The notes: generated by a model from the letters alone, not told the origin. 64,000 bases of DNA from an uncultured Desulfobulbus sp. (GCF_963665445.1 NZ_OY762276.1:714001-778000); one strand, 5' to 3'; shown: positions 45,621-54,889, counted from the stretch's first letter. Numbers and translations: made by a program.

Positions 45621-46223
45621 TCAGCAATAAAGGATCTGGTTGATCGCCTGCACCGAAAGGACGGTGTTGCAGAGCCCCAGGATATTCACTCCGCAGTACT
45701 TCTGGGGAATGGAGAGGAGGTCGTCGATCGGAGTCTGTTGCACGGAGGCCAGCAGGGCCCGGTTGACTCCGGCGTGGGCCACGATGAGGGTCGGTCCGGT
45801 GCATTCGCGGGCAATGCGCTGCAGGGCGGGCAGGGCCCTGGCGGCTACATCGATAAAGCTTTCTCCTTGGTCGGGACGGAAGGTGCCCATGTTGTTGCCG
45901 CGCGTTTCGTATGCCCCAGGAAATCGTGCCCGCACTTCCTCGGCCGTCAATCCCTCCCAACTGCCCAGGTTGATTTCTTCAAAGGCCTGAATGGGGTGAA
46001 TTGCGGAGAGGGGACGTCGGCTGACCAGGCAAGCCGTCTCCATGGCGCGTTGCAGCGGTGAGGCGAAAACCTGTTGAAAGGGAATGTCGGCGAAAGCCAG
46101 GCCAAGTTGTTTGGCCTGGTTGATGCCATTTGCATTGAGGGGCAGATCGGTCCGGCCGAGGAAGCGGCGGGGAGAGGAGGTGTCGACCTCCCCGTGACGA
46201 AGCAGATAAATCAATGGCTGCAT
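45621..46223 (-). CDS. histidine phosphatase family protein (phosphoglycerate mutase-like)
   Basis: The 200-residue product has the RHGE phosphohistidine motif at residues 9-12 (IYLLRHGEVD), ASPLQRAMETA, the acid residue region FEEINLGSWEG and the second His in IVAHAGVNRA. It resembles CobC/GpmB-type small-molecule phosphatases. As the last gene of the mop-related operon, overlapping the MocA-HD gene by 13 bp, it probably acts on a cofactor or nucleotide intermediate; the substrate is unknown. Confidence 0.85.
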   Translation of the reverse strand: MQPLIYLLRHGEVDTSSPRRFLGRTDLPLNANGINQAKQLGLAFADIPFQQVFASPLQRAMETACLVSRRPLSAIHPIQAFEEINLGSWEGLTAEEVRARFPGAYETRGNNMGTFRPDQGESFIDVAARALPALQRIARECTGPTLIVAHAGVNRALLASVQQTPIDDLLSIPQKYCGVNILGLCNTVLSVQAINQILYC

Positions 46224-47368
46224 GCCACAGAGGTCATCTCCATGATCAGTTCCAGCGGCTGACCCACTTCGGCCTCGACCGCAGCCGCCAGATTCTGTGC
46301 CAGGCGGTACCGGCCGAGAATGGCCTGGACGGCTTCCGGATCGTGCTTGTAGAGCGCCAGTTTTTCCTCAAAACGCTCGTTGACGCCGATCATGCGGCTG
46401 CCGCGAACCAGTTTATCCGCCAGATGCACCAGTTCCCGTTCGCCCACTCCCATCTCCGGCGTCCAGTCCATGTCCTTGTGCGCTCCGACGATTTCGGCCG
46501 CTCTGTCAAAGCCGAGTTCGCGCAACCAGGCGGCTCCTGTTTCCTCGTGGTGGGGGTGGCCCTTGGCGATATCATGCAATAAACCGCAGACCCGGCAGGT
46601 ATAGGGACTCAGTTCCCTGCCGCTGTGGCGAATGACCGTCTGGCAGAGGATACCGGCCACATCACCGACCATGCGGCCATGGGCCAGCCCTTTTTCCGGC
46701 ATGGAATAAATATGGTCGAGAATGGCCTTTGCCTCGGCCATGGTGGGGACGCCCCGTCGGCCGAAACGGATGCAGCCGGTAAAGTAGTCATCCGGGGTAT
46801 CCATATCGAAATGAATGTTGGCATCAGCCACCTGTACCTCCCGAACCTGCTCAGGGGCCTGGGCCTCAACTTGGGCGAGCAGGGTACGCAGGCCGCCTTC
46901 AGGCTCCTCGGTGTGGGCAATCAGCTCGATGAGTTCAGCGGAGAACAGGGGCGGATGCCCGCGTTGGTCGTCGAAGACCGGATAGAAGATCCGCGCTGGG
47001 GATTGGGCCTGGGCCTGGAGCAACAGCTTGACCGTGCCGCGCCGCACCAGACAGATATCGACCGGAAGCAGGAAAAAACCGCTGCTGCCTGCATTGATCC
47101 CCCGGACACCAGCCCGGATGGAGCTGTACATACCGTCGGCATAGTCAGGATTATGCGCCACACGCGCTCGAGCCTCGTTTGCGGCGGCAGTGACTTCAGC
47201 AGCACGGTGGCCGGTGACGACGACAATATCCTCGATCCCGCAGGAGCGAAACAGGTTGATGCTCTGTTCAAGGACCGTAGCTTTCCCCATGGGGAGCAAG
47301 GCCTTGAGTTCACCCATGCGGGAGGAGAAGCCCCCGGCGAGAAGAATGGCACTGGGTTTTGGTGACAT
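46211..47368 (-). CDS. MocA/MobA-like nucleotidyltransferase fused to an HD phosphohydrolase domain
   Basis: Residues about 1-200 are a molybdopterin nucleotidyltransferase: AILLAGGFSSRMGELKALLP is the NTP-binding signature, with LLPVDICLV and FDMDTPDDY later. Residues about 210-385 form an HD domain (CGLLHDIAKGHPHHEETGA). The first domain would add CMP or GMP to molybdopterin; for Mop-type enzymes the cofactor is the cytosine dinucleotide. The fusion partner may hydrolyse a nucleotide product. The ATG at 47368 is preferred; a TTG at 47398 would add 10 residues. I recall the D. vulgaris orthologue family as DVU_1551. Confidence 0.85.
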   Translation of the reverse strand: MSPKPSAILLAGGFSSRMGELKALLPMGKATVLEQSINLFRSCGIEDIVVVTGHRAAEVTAAANEARARVAHNPDYADGMYSSIRAGVRGINAGSSGFFLLPVDICLVRRGTVKLLLQAQAQSPARIFYPVFDDQRGHPPLFSAELIELIAHTEEPEGGLRTLLAQVEAQAPEQVREVQVADANIHFDMDTPDDYFTGCIRFGRRGVPTMAEAKAILDHIYSMPEKGLAHGRMVGDVAGILCQTVIRHSGRELSPYTCRVCGLLHDIAKGHPHHEETGAAWLRELGFDRAAEIVGAHKDMDWTPEMGVGERELVHLADKLVRGSRMIGVNERFEEKLALYKHDPEAVQAILGRYRLAQNLAAAVEAEVGQPLELIMEMTSVACSH

Positions 47369-47437
47369 GATAAAAAGCCTAGGCTGCTTTGCGTTCAAAT
47401 TTTCTGATTATTTGATTCACTTACATTAAACAGAAAA

Positions 47438-48490
47438 TCAGATCAGATGCCAGGCTTTTCTTCCGGTGGCACGTTGGTAAATCAGTTCGCCGACGATGGA
47501 AACAGCGATCTCTTCCGGCGTATCGGCTTCAATGCCAAGGCCGATGGGGCAATGGACATTTTCCAGCTGCACTTCCTTAAAGCCTTTATCCATCAATTTT
47601 TTATAGGTGGCGTTACGTTTTTTGCGCGAACCGATCATGCCGATGTAGCCGGCTTCGGTGCGCAGGGCCTGCTCGAGCACATCCATATCGTGCATGTGGC
47701 CACGGGTCACGATGACCAGATAGGCGTCGTGGTCGATCTCGAACCCCTGGAAGCAGTCGTCAAAGGAATCGAGCACCTTGACCTCATCTGCCAGGGGAAA
47801 GCGTTCTTTGTTGGCGAATTCGGCCCGGTCATCCATGACCACGACCCGAAATCCGACTCGGGTGGCGGCCTCAGCCGTGCAGGCGGAGACATGGCCGGCT
47901 CCGAGCAGGTAGACCGTACCGGCCACGGCAAAGTAGGAGAGCAGGTACTCGCGACCGTCATGCTCGATCAGGGTTGCGGCGGAGGTTGAGGAGCGCACCT
48001 GTTTGATGGCGGAGAGCAGGCCATCGGTAACGGCAGGACTGCTCGGGGTGCCGCGATGGTCAACCACAAAGCGGGGTTCGTCCGCAGAGCCGTCTGCAAG
48101 GGGGCAGACCAGGGTGATGCGGCGGCCGGAGTGCATCGATTCGAGCAGGCGACGGAAGACATCGCGGTTGGTGTCGCTCGGGGCGATGTACTCGAGGAAA
48201 ATTTCCATTTTGCCGCCGCAGATCATGTCGGTGTTGGCGGCCATGGAGTTGGTGAGATCAAAGGTCTTGCGCAGGGATTTCTTGCCGTCGAAGCAGAGGG
48301 CCGCCTCTTCGATGGCCAGTGCTTCGACCTGGCCGCCACCGATGGTGCCGCCGATGCGACCATCACGAAGGATGATCATTTTGGCCCCAGCCAGGCGTGG
48401 GGTGGAGCCGGATTGGCTGGAAATGGTGACCAGGACCAGGTCCTGTGCGTCACCAAGGGTGGTGCAGATCTGTTGAATCAGTTTTTTCAT
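47438..48490 (-). CDS. XdhC/CoxI family molybdenum-enzyme maturation factor
   Basis: The 350-residue product has the XdhC N-terminal motif LVTISSQSGSTPRLAGAKM with GGTIGGGQVEA, then a Rossmann domain (YLLGAGHVSACTAEAATRVGF) and the C-terminal YIGMIGSRKKRNATYKKL and HCPIGLGIEADTPEEIAVSI. XdhC proteins bind molybdopterin cofactor, promote its sulfuration and insert it into xanthine-oxidase-family enzymes, here Mop. The ATG overlaps the preceding stop by 4 bp. Confidence 0.93.
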   Translation of the reverse strand: MKKLIQQICTTLGDAQDLVLVTISSQSGSTPRLAGAKMIILRDGRIGGTIGGGQVEALAIEEAALCFDGKKSLRKTFDLTNSMAANTDMICGGKMEIFLEYIAPSDTNRDVFRRLLESMHSGRRITLVCPLADGSADEPRFVVDHRGTPSSPAVTDGLLSAIKQVRSSTSAATLIEHDGREYLLSYFAVAGTVYLLGAGHVSACTAEAATRVGFRVVVMDDRAEFANKERFPLADEVKVLDSFDDCFQGFEIDHDAYLVIVTRGHMHDMDVLEQALRTEAGYIGMIGSRKKRNATYKKLMDKGFKEVQLENVHCPIGLGIEADTPEEIAVSIVGELIYQRATGRKAWHLI

Positions 48491-49797
48491 GGCAAGATGT
48501 CCTTACGATGGTCTTCAAGCGTGCGTTTAGCCGGGTGGATATCGGTCTCGGGCGGTGCTTCAAAAAACAGGCTGAGGCCTTCAAGGGCTGGAACGCGGGA
48601 TAAAAGTTCGTGTGCCGTCTGCTGCCACAGTTCGCTTCTGCTGGGCAGGAGCTTCAGGCGAAAACGGAGCTGTTCACGGGCGTCGTCTCGTTCAAGGCAA
48701 GCGTCGTAATCGAGCAGGCCAGGAAGGGGGAAAAGGGCCTCGTCGAGGTCGTGCAGGTTCAGCTGGCTGCCATTGTTGAGGATGCAGACCTGGTTGATGC
48801 GTCCACGAACCTGATCTAGGCGGCGGATGAGGCTGCCGCAGGGGCAGGTTCCCGGGAGGATGCGCCCCAGGTCGCCTGTGCGATAACGGATCAGGGGCAT
48901 GGCTTTTCGGGTCAGGGTGGTGAAGACGATCTCCCCCCACTGGCCGTCGGCCAAAGGCTTGGTCGTTTTCGGATCAACGATCTCGAACAGGAGATCGGCC
49001 TCGCGCAGGTGGCAGCCGCAGTGGGCCCCGCAGTCGACACCGCCCCCCAGGCCGGTCTCGGTGGTGCCGTAATGGGTGAAGACTTCACAGCCGAGCAGGA
49101 CTTTGATCTCCGCACTGAGGCTCTGGGGAATATAGTCCGAGCAGAGGAGGACGGATCGGATTTGGCCCAAGGATAGCTGGAGGAATTCGGCCATCCGCGC
49201 AATGGCGAGTATCTGCACCGGAAAGCCGACCAGGACATCGGGCTTGAGTTTCGCCAGGGCACGCGCCGCTTCGTCGGGATGGGTGACAAGGCCGACGATA
49301 TGGCTGCTGACCTGGAAGCGTTCCAGGGCACGGGCGAGCAGATGGCCGGTGGAATCCGGGGTTGCTCCGGGCAGGAGAATGGCCACGCTCTGGCCGGGAT
49401 CGACCATGTGCTGCATGCCCAGATGAAAAAAATCCAGTGTATGGTCAAGATCTTCGGCCGTAAAAAAGAGCCGTTTGGGGGCGCCGGTGGTCCCGGAGCT
49501 GTGCATGGTGATGATGCGGGCCACCTCATCCTGGCTGACGCAGACCATTTTCGCGCCTGAGGCACGCAGATCGTTTTCGTCGATCAGCGGCAGGGCGGCA
49601 ATATCCTCCATCGAGACGATGGATTCCGGCTGAATTCCCTGGAGATGCCGGCAATAGAACGAAGATCGACCCTGGCAATAGGCCACCTGGTGCCGCAGAC
49701 GATCAAGCTGCCAGGCCTCGATGGTCTGCCGCGAAAGGGGCAGAGCGCGATGGCCGATGGCGCCGGTAACGAGAGTCTCCAGAGTGGTGAGCTTCAT
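48487..49797 (-). CDS. AMP-dependent CoA-ligase-like protein (PaaK-like, DVU_1553 type)
   Basis: The ATG at 49797 overlaps the radical SAM stop by 4 bp and gives 436 residues; an upstream in-frame start at 50076 would lie in that gene. Adenylate-forming motifs are HSSGTTGAPKRLFF, HYGTTETGLGGG and RYRTGDLGR. There is a Cys-rich insert (CGAHCGCH, then CPCGS). It resembles phenylacetate-CoA ligase. Its presence in a molybdenum-cofactor operon is notable because no acyl-CoA step is known there; it may activate an aldehyde-derived acid or a cofactor carboxylate. Confidence 0.85.
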   Translation of the reverse strand: MKLTTLETLVTGAIGHRALPLSRQTIEAWQLDRLRHQVAYCQGRSSFYCRHLQGIQPESIVSMEDIAALPLIDENDLRASGAKMVCVSQDEVARIITMHSSGTTGAPKRLFFTAEDLDHTLDFFHLGMQHMVDPGQSVAILLPGATPDSTGHLLARALERFQVSSHIVGLVTHPDEAARALAKLKPDVLVGFPVQILAIARMAEFLQLSLGQIRSVLLCSDYIPQSLSAEIKVLLGCEVFTHYGTTETGLGGGVDCGAHCGCHLREADLLFEIVDPKTTKPLADGQWGEIVFTTLTRKAMPLIRYRTGDLGRILPGTCPCGSLIRRLDQVRGRINQVCILNNGSQLNLHDLDEALFPLPGLLDYDACLERDDAREQLRFRLKLLPSRSELWQQTAHELLSRVPALEGLSLFFEAPPETDIHPAKRTLEDHRKDILP

Positions 49798-51224
49798 GGC
49801 CGCGGCACTCCGCGATAGAGCGGTTCGCCCTGGTGGGAGGTCAGGTTGTAGGCGCAGAAGGGCACAAGGTTGCCCTCCGGCGAGACAATATGGATGCAGC
49901 AGCCCCGCAGCCGTTCCAGGTCCAGATTCCAGACGTCCTGGAAGGCCATGGCCGACAGGGAAAAGGTGTGAGTGCGGGCGCGGGCGAGAAAACGGTCGAA
50001 GTCGTCCATGGGTGCGGATTGGTCGTTGCACCCGCATCCGCCGTTTGTGGTCATGGCCAGGGAGGGCAGGGACCATTGGCGGGCGGTGAAATTGACGCTT
50101 TTTTCCCGGCCTTCCAGAGCCGAAATCACCATGGGTTCGCCGGTGGTGCAGCAGGCAGAACCACCGCCGAGCGGCATCAGCTGGCCGTCATCGCGAACCA
50201 TGAAGTTACCGTGAAAGGAGCACAGGGCATGTTCGCAGGCAGGTGGCGAAAAATGCTCCCGGCCTATCTTGCCGTCGCTTTGAGTTTCGATCAGCTCGAT
50301 GACTTCGGGTAGGGTGAGCCGGTCATGATCGGCTGGAGGTTGCGGAAATCGGCCAAAATAGGAAATCGGCTGGAAATGGACGCCGCGCACGGTGGGCGCA
50401 AATCGTGCACCGTAGGCAATGATGTCACCAACTTCATGGGTATTGATGCCGGGAACGAGGGTCGGCACGAGCACAACGCCGAGACCTGCCTCGCCGCAGT
50501 TGAGAATCGCCTGCTCCTTGATGGTGCGCAGGTCGCGGCCCCGCAGGGCGAGGTGGGTGGCGCTGCTCAAACCGTCGAATTGGAGGAAGACCGAGGAGAG
50601 TCCGGCTTGCTTGAGGTTTTTTGCATAGCTGCTGTTTGCTGCGAGTTTGATGCCGTTGGTGTTGAGCTGGATAAAGGAGAATCCTTTTTCGCGGCCAAGG
50701 GAAATAATCTCCGCGAGATCCTCGCGCATGGTAGGCTCACCGCCGGAGAGCTGGATGTTGCTCGGCCCGGAACCGGCCATGACCCGGTCGTAGAGCAGAC
50801 CAATCCGTTTAAGGTCGGGCCCTGGATCCGGCTGCTCGTCACCGGCATCGGCGAAACAGACCGGGCAGCGCAGGTTGCAGCGGGAGGTGATCTCGATCAG
50901 GGCGGTGCAGGTGTGCTGGCCATGGTCGGGGCAGAGGCCGCAGTCAAAGGGACAGCCACGGTCAATTCCGGTAAAGGCCTGGCGGGGTGCGGAGGGTTTT
51001 TTTGGCCGAAGCCAGGTGGAAAACGGAACGCTCCCCCGCCAGATTACGGTACGAAAGGTCCCATGGTCGGGACACCGTTTGACCAGATAGACCGCGTCGC
51101 CCTGTTGTTCACGGATTGCTGCGACCCGTTTCAGGCAGACAGGGCACAAACTGGTCGTTGAGGACAGCAGCTCGATGGAACGGTCAAAAGTTCTTTGCTT
51201 GTTCTCTAGGCAGGCTCGGGTCAA
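49794..51224 (-). CDS. trsS: radical SAM protein of the mop operon (TrsS-like)
   Basis: The 476-residue product has the radical SAM CxxxCxxC cluster in RCNLRCPVCF, preceded by Cys pairs (LCPVCLKR, GCPFDCGLCPDHGQHTC) and followed by SGGEPT. C-terminal Cys motifs (SACCTT, GGCGCND, GCCIHI) could bind more iron-sulfur clusters. I recall this family as 'radical SAM (seleno)protein TrsS', some members having Sec; here the sites are Cys. The start is a TTG at 51224 with GGAGA 7 nt upstream, overlapping the previous gene by 41 bp. The reaction is unknown; modification of the cofactor or of a protein is likely. Confidence 0.85.
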   Translation of the reverse strand: MTRACLENKQRTFDRSIELLSSTTSLCPVCLKRVAAIREQQGDAVYLVKRCPDHGTFRTVIWRGSVPFSTWLRPKKPSAPRQAFTGIDRGCPFDCGLCPDHGQHTCTALIEITSRCNLRCPVCFADAGDEQPDPGPDLKRIGLLYDRVMAGSGPSNIQLSGGEPTMREDLAEIISLGREKGFSFIQLNTNGIKLAANSSYAKNLKQAGLSSVFLQFDGLSSATHLALRGRDLRTIKEQAILNCGEAGLGVVLVPTLVPGINTHEVGDIIAYGARFAPTVRGVHFQPISYFGRFPQPPADHDRLTLPEVIELIETQSDGKIGREHFSPPACEHALCSFHGNFMVRDDGQLMPLGGGSACCTTGEPMVISALEGREKSVNFTARQWSLPSLAMTTNGGCGCNDQSAPMDDFDRFLARARTHTFSLSAMAFQDVWNLDLERLRGCCIHIVSPEGNLVPFCAYNLTSHQGEPLYRGVPRP

Positions 51225-51639
51225 TGTCGTTCTCCGTTAAGATACCAAGAATGATCTCCCGGGCACGCAGCATGATATCACCGCAGACCTCGGGCTTGCG
51301 CCCCCCCTGATGGGTAACGATATCCTCGCAGCGGATACCGCCCCACTCGGTGGCGCTGCTCTTGAACCAGTCCATGAACTGGGAGAGCATAATCGGGTAG
51401 CAGTCCAGCGGTTGTTCCACGTCGCTGCCTTTGGCCGCATAGAGCGAGAGCACGCAGGCCGCACCGCTGGCGACCCCGCAGAGATCCCCGCAGCCGGAAC
51501 CCTCGCAGAGGCCGGCCATGGCACGGACCAGGGGGGGATTCTCCTCCCCCATATCCTCCAGGCTCAGCAGCATCATGATCTGGCTGCAGCAGTAGCCTTG
51601 TCCATTGAGCTGCATGATGCGCAGGGCGGTTTCATCCAT
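51184..51639 (-). CDS. C-GCAxxG-C-C family redox protein
   Basis: The ATG at 51639 has AAGGAGG 5 nt upstream and gives 151 residues. Cys motifs are QGYCCSQIMM, then CEGSGCGDLCGVASGAACVL, then LDCYP, RCEDIV and EVCGD, the pattern of the C_GCAxxG_C_C family. These proteins probably bind a metal or cluster or do thiol redox chemistry. It overlaps the methyltransferase gene by 8 bp. I recall the orthologue as DVU_1555. Confidence 0.87.
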   Translation of the reverse strand: MDETALRIMQLNGQGYCCSQIMMLLSLEDMGEENPPLVRAMAGLCEGSGCGDLCGVASGAACVLSLYAAKGSDVEQPLDCYPIMLSQFMDWFKSSATEWGGIRCEDIVTHQGGRKPEVCGDIMLRAREIILGILTENDIDPSLPREQAKNF

Positions 51640-52381
51640 GGAAGCCTCCTTTTTCGGCAACCAGCACGTAGTAGCCAAGCGGTGCGGTGGCGAGGGCGCA
51701 GCTGGTGCGCTGTGCCGCCTCTTTTTCCATGAACAGGGACCAGAATTTTTCCAGACTGCCGTAGGAAAAGATGATCTGGCCGGCCAGCTGTTTGAGCAGG
51801 TCGGAGCGATCGCGGAGCAGGGTCAGGGAGTAACCGGCCTGGTGAAGACCATCGGTGATGGTCTCCAAGGGCAGGGCACGGCTGATGCAGCTTTTGAGTT
51901 CCGGCAGCCGTGCCTGCAAAGAGAGTTGCTTGCAGTAGATGTCGGTGAGGATGAGCTTGCCCTCGGGCTTGAGTACCCGGTGCATCTCGCGTAGGCTCCT
52001 GTCCATGTCTTCGGTCAAAGAGAGCACGCATTCACAGAGCACGCCGTCAAAGCTTTCATCCGCGCAGGGCAGGGCGGTTGCGCCCCCTTGGAGGAGTTCG
52101 GCCATGGGGGCCTGTTGAGCGGCTTTTGCCAGCATCGAGGGCGATGGATCGATCCCGGTGGGGTGCAGGGCAAAGTGACGGGCCATGAGCTCCAGGCTGT
52201 GTCCCGGGCCGCAGCCGATATCGAGTACCGCGGCGCCCTGGGCAAAGTTGCAGAACGTCAGCAACTCACGGGTCAGCTCTTTGCCGCCGGGGCGCAAGGT
52301 GCCTCCGGTCAGCGCCTGCAGTTCATCCTGCTCATACAGCTCCACAGGTTCACTGGTTCTGAAAAGACAGTTGCTCTGCAT
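51632..52381 (-). CDS. trsM: SAM-dependent methyltransferase (TrsM-like)
   Basis: The ATG at 52381 gives 249 residues. Motif I is VLDIGCGPGHSLELMA, motif II-like GIDPSPSMLAKA, and VLKPEGKLILTDIY follows. It is a class I methyltransferase of the UbiE/Arsenite type. The family name TrsM (DVU_1556) is from memory. It is encoded between a zinc-ribbon redox protein and the C-GCAxxG-C-C protein, so its substrate may be a thiol, metal or pterin compound rather than DNA. Confidence 0.87.
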   Translation of the reverse strand: MQSNCLFRTSEPVELYEQDELQALTGGTLRPGGKELTRELLTFCNFAQGAAVLDIGCGPGHSLELMARHFALHPTGIDPSPSMLAKAAQQAPMAELLQGGATALPCADESFDGVLCECVLSLTEDMDRSLREMHRVLKPEGKLILTDIYCKQLSLQARLPELKSCISRALPLETITDGLHQAGYSLTLLRDRSDLLKQLAGQIIFSYGSLEKFWSLFMEKEAAQRTSCALATAPLGYYVLVAEKGGFHG

Positions 52382-52382
52382 C

Positions 52383-52592
52383 TTATTTATCTTCCAGGAG
52401 TTGTTCCACTTCGAGCATCTTGCCGGTGGCCAGGGATTCGGGCACAAAGGTGAAGCCGCACTTCGGGCAGGCCATGAGCTCGACATGAAAGGCGGACTTG
52501 AGGTAGTTCACCTGGACCTTGGTCGGTTGCAGCGGCTGCTGACATTCGGCACAGAGCCAATCGATATCCTCGACAAAAGAAAACTGACTCAT
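52383..52592 (-). CDS. small zinc-ribbon redox protein (DVU_1557 type)
   Basis: The 69-residue product has two Cys pairs, WLCAECQQP and MACPKCGFTF, that would form a zinc ribbon or rubredoxin-like iron site. It overlaps the upstream gene by 4 bp (ATGA) and the next gene starts 1 bp after its stop. Probable electron carrier or metal chaperone for the operon; function unproven. Confidence 0.85.
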   Translation of the reverse strand: MSQFSFVEDIDWLCAECQQPLQPTKVQVNYLKSAFHVELMACPKCGFTFVPESLATGKMLEVEQLLEDK

Positions 52593-54889
52593 TTTTGGTC
52601 CTCCGGCAGAATCATGCGATGACTGTAGCCATTGTGCACCAGGTAGCCATCGTCAGTGGGCTCATATTCAACCCAGTAGGTGACCCGTATTGGTCTGAAC
52701 TTGGCCAGACGGTGGCGATGATTGGCGCTGATCAGATATTTGCCCGTGCTCTCAGCGTAGTGGATTACTTTTTGGACGTCTTCTGCCAGGATCAGACGGC
52801 TGTTGAGCAACTCTTCCACTTCCTCGCTGACGAGCAGTTTACGTGCTGTGTGATCGGGACGTGTAGCCCCCTTCTCCTGCCACAATTCGGCCAACAGCTC
52901 GCTTTTCAGGCGAGCGCGGTTTTCATGACGTCGGGAATAGCCGGGGTTTGTCCGGCTTAAGGGATTCTGTTCCGTCGATGCAAAGAGGTAGTCCAGGAGG
53001 TGGGCGACAGGTCGTCCATGGGCGGCCAGGTTGTCGCGGCACATGGCGCAGTAGGCGAGGCCGTCAAGCTCACTTCGTTTGGCCTTCTGGGCAACCGCTT
53101 TTTGCCCAAGGGGCCGGTTGGCAAACTGCATCAACCCGCCGTAGCCGCAACAGTCGGCCATTTCGCCGCTATACTCATGCTCGACCACCTCGATGCCGAT
53201 TTTCGCACAGAGACTGCGGACGCTGTCGCGGAGATCTTGTTGATCGCGGGCGGTGCAGGGATCGTGTAAGGTGAGCGGCTTGGCAGGTTTGGTCGTGCCT
53301 TCGGGGAGATCGAGCGTATCGAGCACCTCCCACAGCGAGATGGATTTGACATTGGGGGCAAATTCTTGAAACACCGACAGGCAGGAAGAGCAGGCCGTCA
53401 CCACCGTCGGGTTGCCAATCCGTTCCACCTCTGCCTGAAAGGAGTGCATCGTCTCTTGGAAAAGTGCGGTCCTGCCGGCCCAGTGGGCGGGAATGCCGCA
53501 GCAGCCGAGCATCAGGCCAACGCCGCCTTCAAGATTGCTGCAGAGAAATCCATAGGTTTGTTTGACCGTATCCGGGGCAGAGCCTGCGAGTTGACAGCCC
53601 GGATAAAAGACAAATGCACTCGTCTCGGTACCGGGTTGGTGTCGAACAAGGCTGCAGTATTCGCTGAGGCTGAACTGCATGTCCTCGAGGGCGAAATCAT
53701 GGGGCGAGGGCGGCATGTGGCCATCGTCGAACAACTCCACCCGGGCGGTTCGGCAGACTTCGGCAACGGGAAAATCGTTGGGGCAGATGACCGAGCACTG
53801 GCCGCAGAGGCTGCAGGCGTTTATCATCTTGTTCGCTGCCCTGGTTCCCTGGACAATGGTCTTGCTGTTGAAAATTTTCCGGGTCCAGGTTTTGGGATAC
53901 TCGTTGTATTCCTGGAGATAGACACACTGCTTGACGCATTCCAGGCATTCACATTGAATGCAGCGTCCTGCCTCCTGCCGGGCCTCTTCGGGGGTATAGC
54001 CGTTTTGCGGTTGGGCTGGAGTCACTTCGGCAAGCGGCGCAACATCGGCAATGGAGGTGTACATCCGCGTGGCGCAGGCGCCTTCTTTTTCCCGTTGCGC
54101 CGTCATCGACACGTGCTGGATATGCCGTTCAATGGAGAGGGCGGCCCGTCGTCCCTGTTCCGCCTGGTGAACCGCTGAGAAGGTGGAACCGGGGAGAACA
54201 CCACCACCGCCAAAGCAGCCCGACCGCTCAAGGGCCAAGCTGATCGGATCGTTGCACTCGGCGCTCAAGGGGAGGAGGGCGGCGTCAAAATCGTCCCAGT
54301 CACAGTAGATGGCATCATTGCCCTCCAGCAGGGACGCAACGCTTTCCCGGTCAAGGACGGCCCCCGTTTGGATGGTGACTCCATAGTGAGCAAGGGTTGC
54401 TTCCGCCTGGGAAAAGGTCTCCCTGGGGAGAAGCGCTTCATCCATGGACCGCAGCGTTCCGCCGATGGCGGTGCTTGCGGTGATGAGCATTGCCGGTCGT
54501 CCCTTGCGGCTGAGATCCAGGGCTGCCGTCATCCCCGAAAGGCCAGCGCCAAGAACGACGATTTTTCCTCCTTTGGCCGGTAATTTGGGCAGCTTGATAA
54601 CGGTATTGGTTGAATCAACACAGAATTGCTCCAATTGACCAATGGCAAGGGGAGCATCGATTTCGACACGCTTGCAGTGCGATCGGCATGGCTGGTCGCA
54701 AATTCTCCCGAGAATTTCGGGAAAGGGCATGGTTCGGTCCAGAATTCTTCGTGCACCACGCGTGTCCCCTTTGGCGAGGCTGGCCATGAAGGCGCGAACG
54801 TCGACATGAACCGGGCAGGCCGCGGTACAAAAGGGATATTCTTCTTGAATACATTTGGATTCAAGTTCTCTGAGTTGGGTTTGGTCCAT
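52589..54889 (-). CDS. FAD and iron-sulfur oxidoreductase with CCG domains (GltD/HdrD-like)
   Basis: The 766-residue product has several parts. The N-terminal Cys region (CTAACPVHVDVRAFM, then CDQPCRSHC) is like the GltD/dihydropyrimidine dehydrogenase iron-sulfur domain. An FAD fold follows (VVLGAGLSGMTAALDL). Two clusters, CIQCECLECVKQC and CSLCGQCSVICP, come next, then two CCG domains of the HdrB/D type (FYPGCQLAGS with LGCCGIP; LHDPCTA with DCCGYGG). The last about 120 residues are a separate unknown domain. It probably passes electrons between a soluble donor and the Mop system. A strong terminator separates it from mop. Confidence 0.87.
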   Translation of the reverse strand: MDQTQLRELESKCIQEEYPFCTAACPVHVDVRAFMASLAKGDTRGARRILDRTMPFPEILGRICDQPCRSHCKRVEIDAPLAIGQLEQFCVDSTNTVIKLPKLPAKGGKIVVLGAGLSGMTAALDLSRKGRPAMLITASTAIGGTLRSMDEALLPRETFSQAEATLAHYGVTIQTGAVLDRESVASLLEGNDAIYCDWDDFDAALLPLSAECNDPISLALERSGCFGGGGVLPGSTFSAVHQAEQGRRAALSIERHIQHVSMTAQREKEGACATRMYTSIADVAPLAEVTPAQPQNGYTPEEARQEAGRCIQCECLECVKQCVYLQEYNEYPKTWTRKIFNSKTIVQGTRAANKMINACSLCGQCSVICPNDFPVAEVCRTARVELFDDGHMPPSPHDFALEDMQFSLSEYCSLVRHQPGTETSAFVFYPGCQLAGSAPDTVKQTYGFLCSNLEGGVGLMLGCCGIPAHWAGRTALFQETMHSFQAEVERIGNPTVVTACSSCLSVFQEFAPNVKSISLWEVLDTLDLPEGTTKPAKPLTLHDPCTARDQQDLRDSVRSLCAKIGIEVVEHEYSGEMADCCGYGGLMQFANRPLGQKAVAQKAKRSELDGLAYCAMCRDNLAAHGRPVAHLLDYLFASTEQNPLSRTNPGYSRRHENRARLKSELLAELWQEKGATRPDHTARKLLVSEEVEELLNSRLILAEDVQKVIHYAESTGKYLISANHRHRLAKFRPIRVTYWVEYEPTDDGYLVHNGYSHRMILPEDQK

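Noticed and set aside
49794..51224. Selenocysteine in the radical SAM protein
   Set aside because: Some family members are thought to be selenoproteins, but the frame has no internal TGA and the expected sites are Cys.
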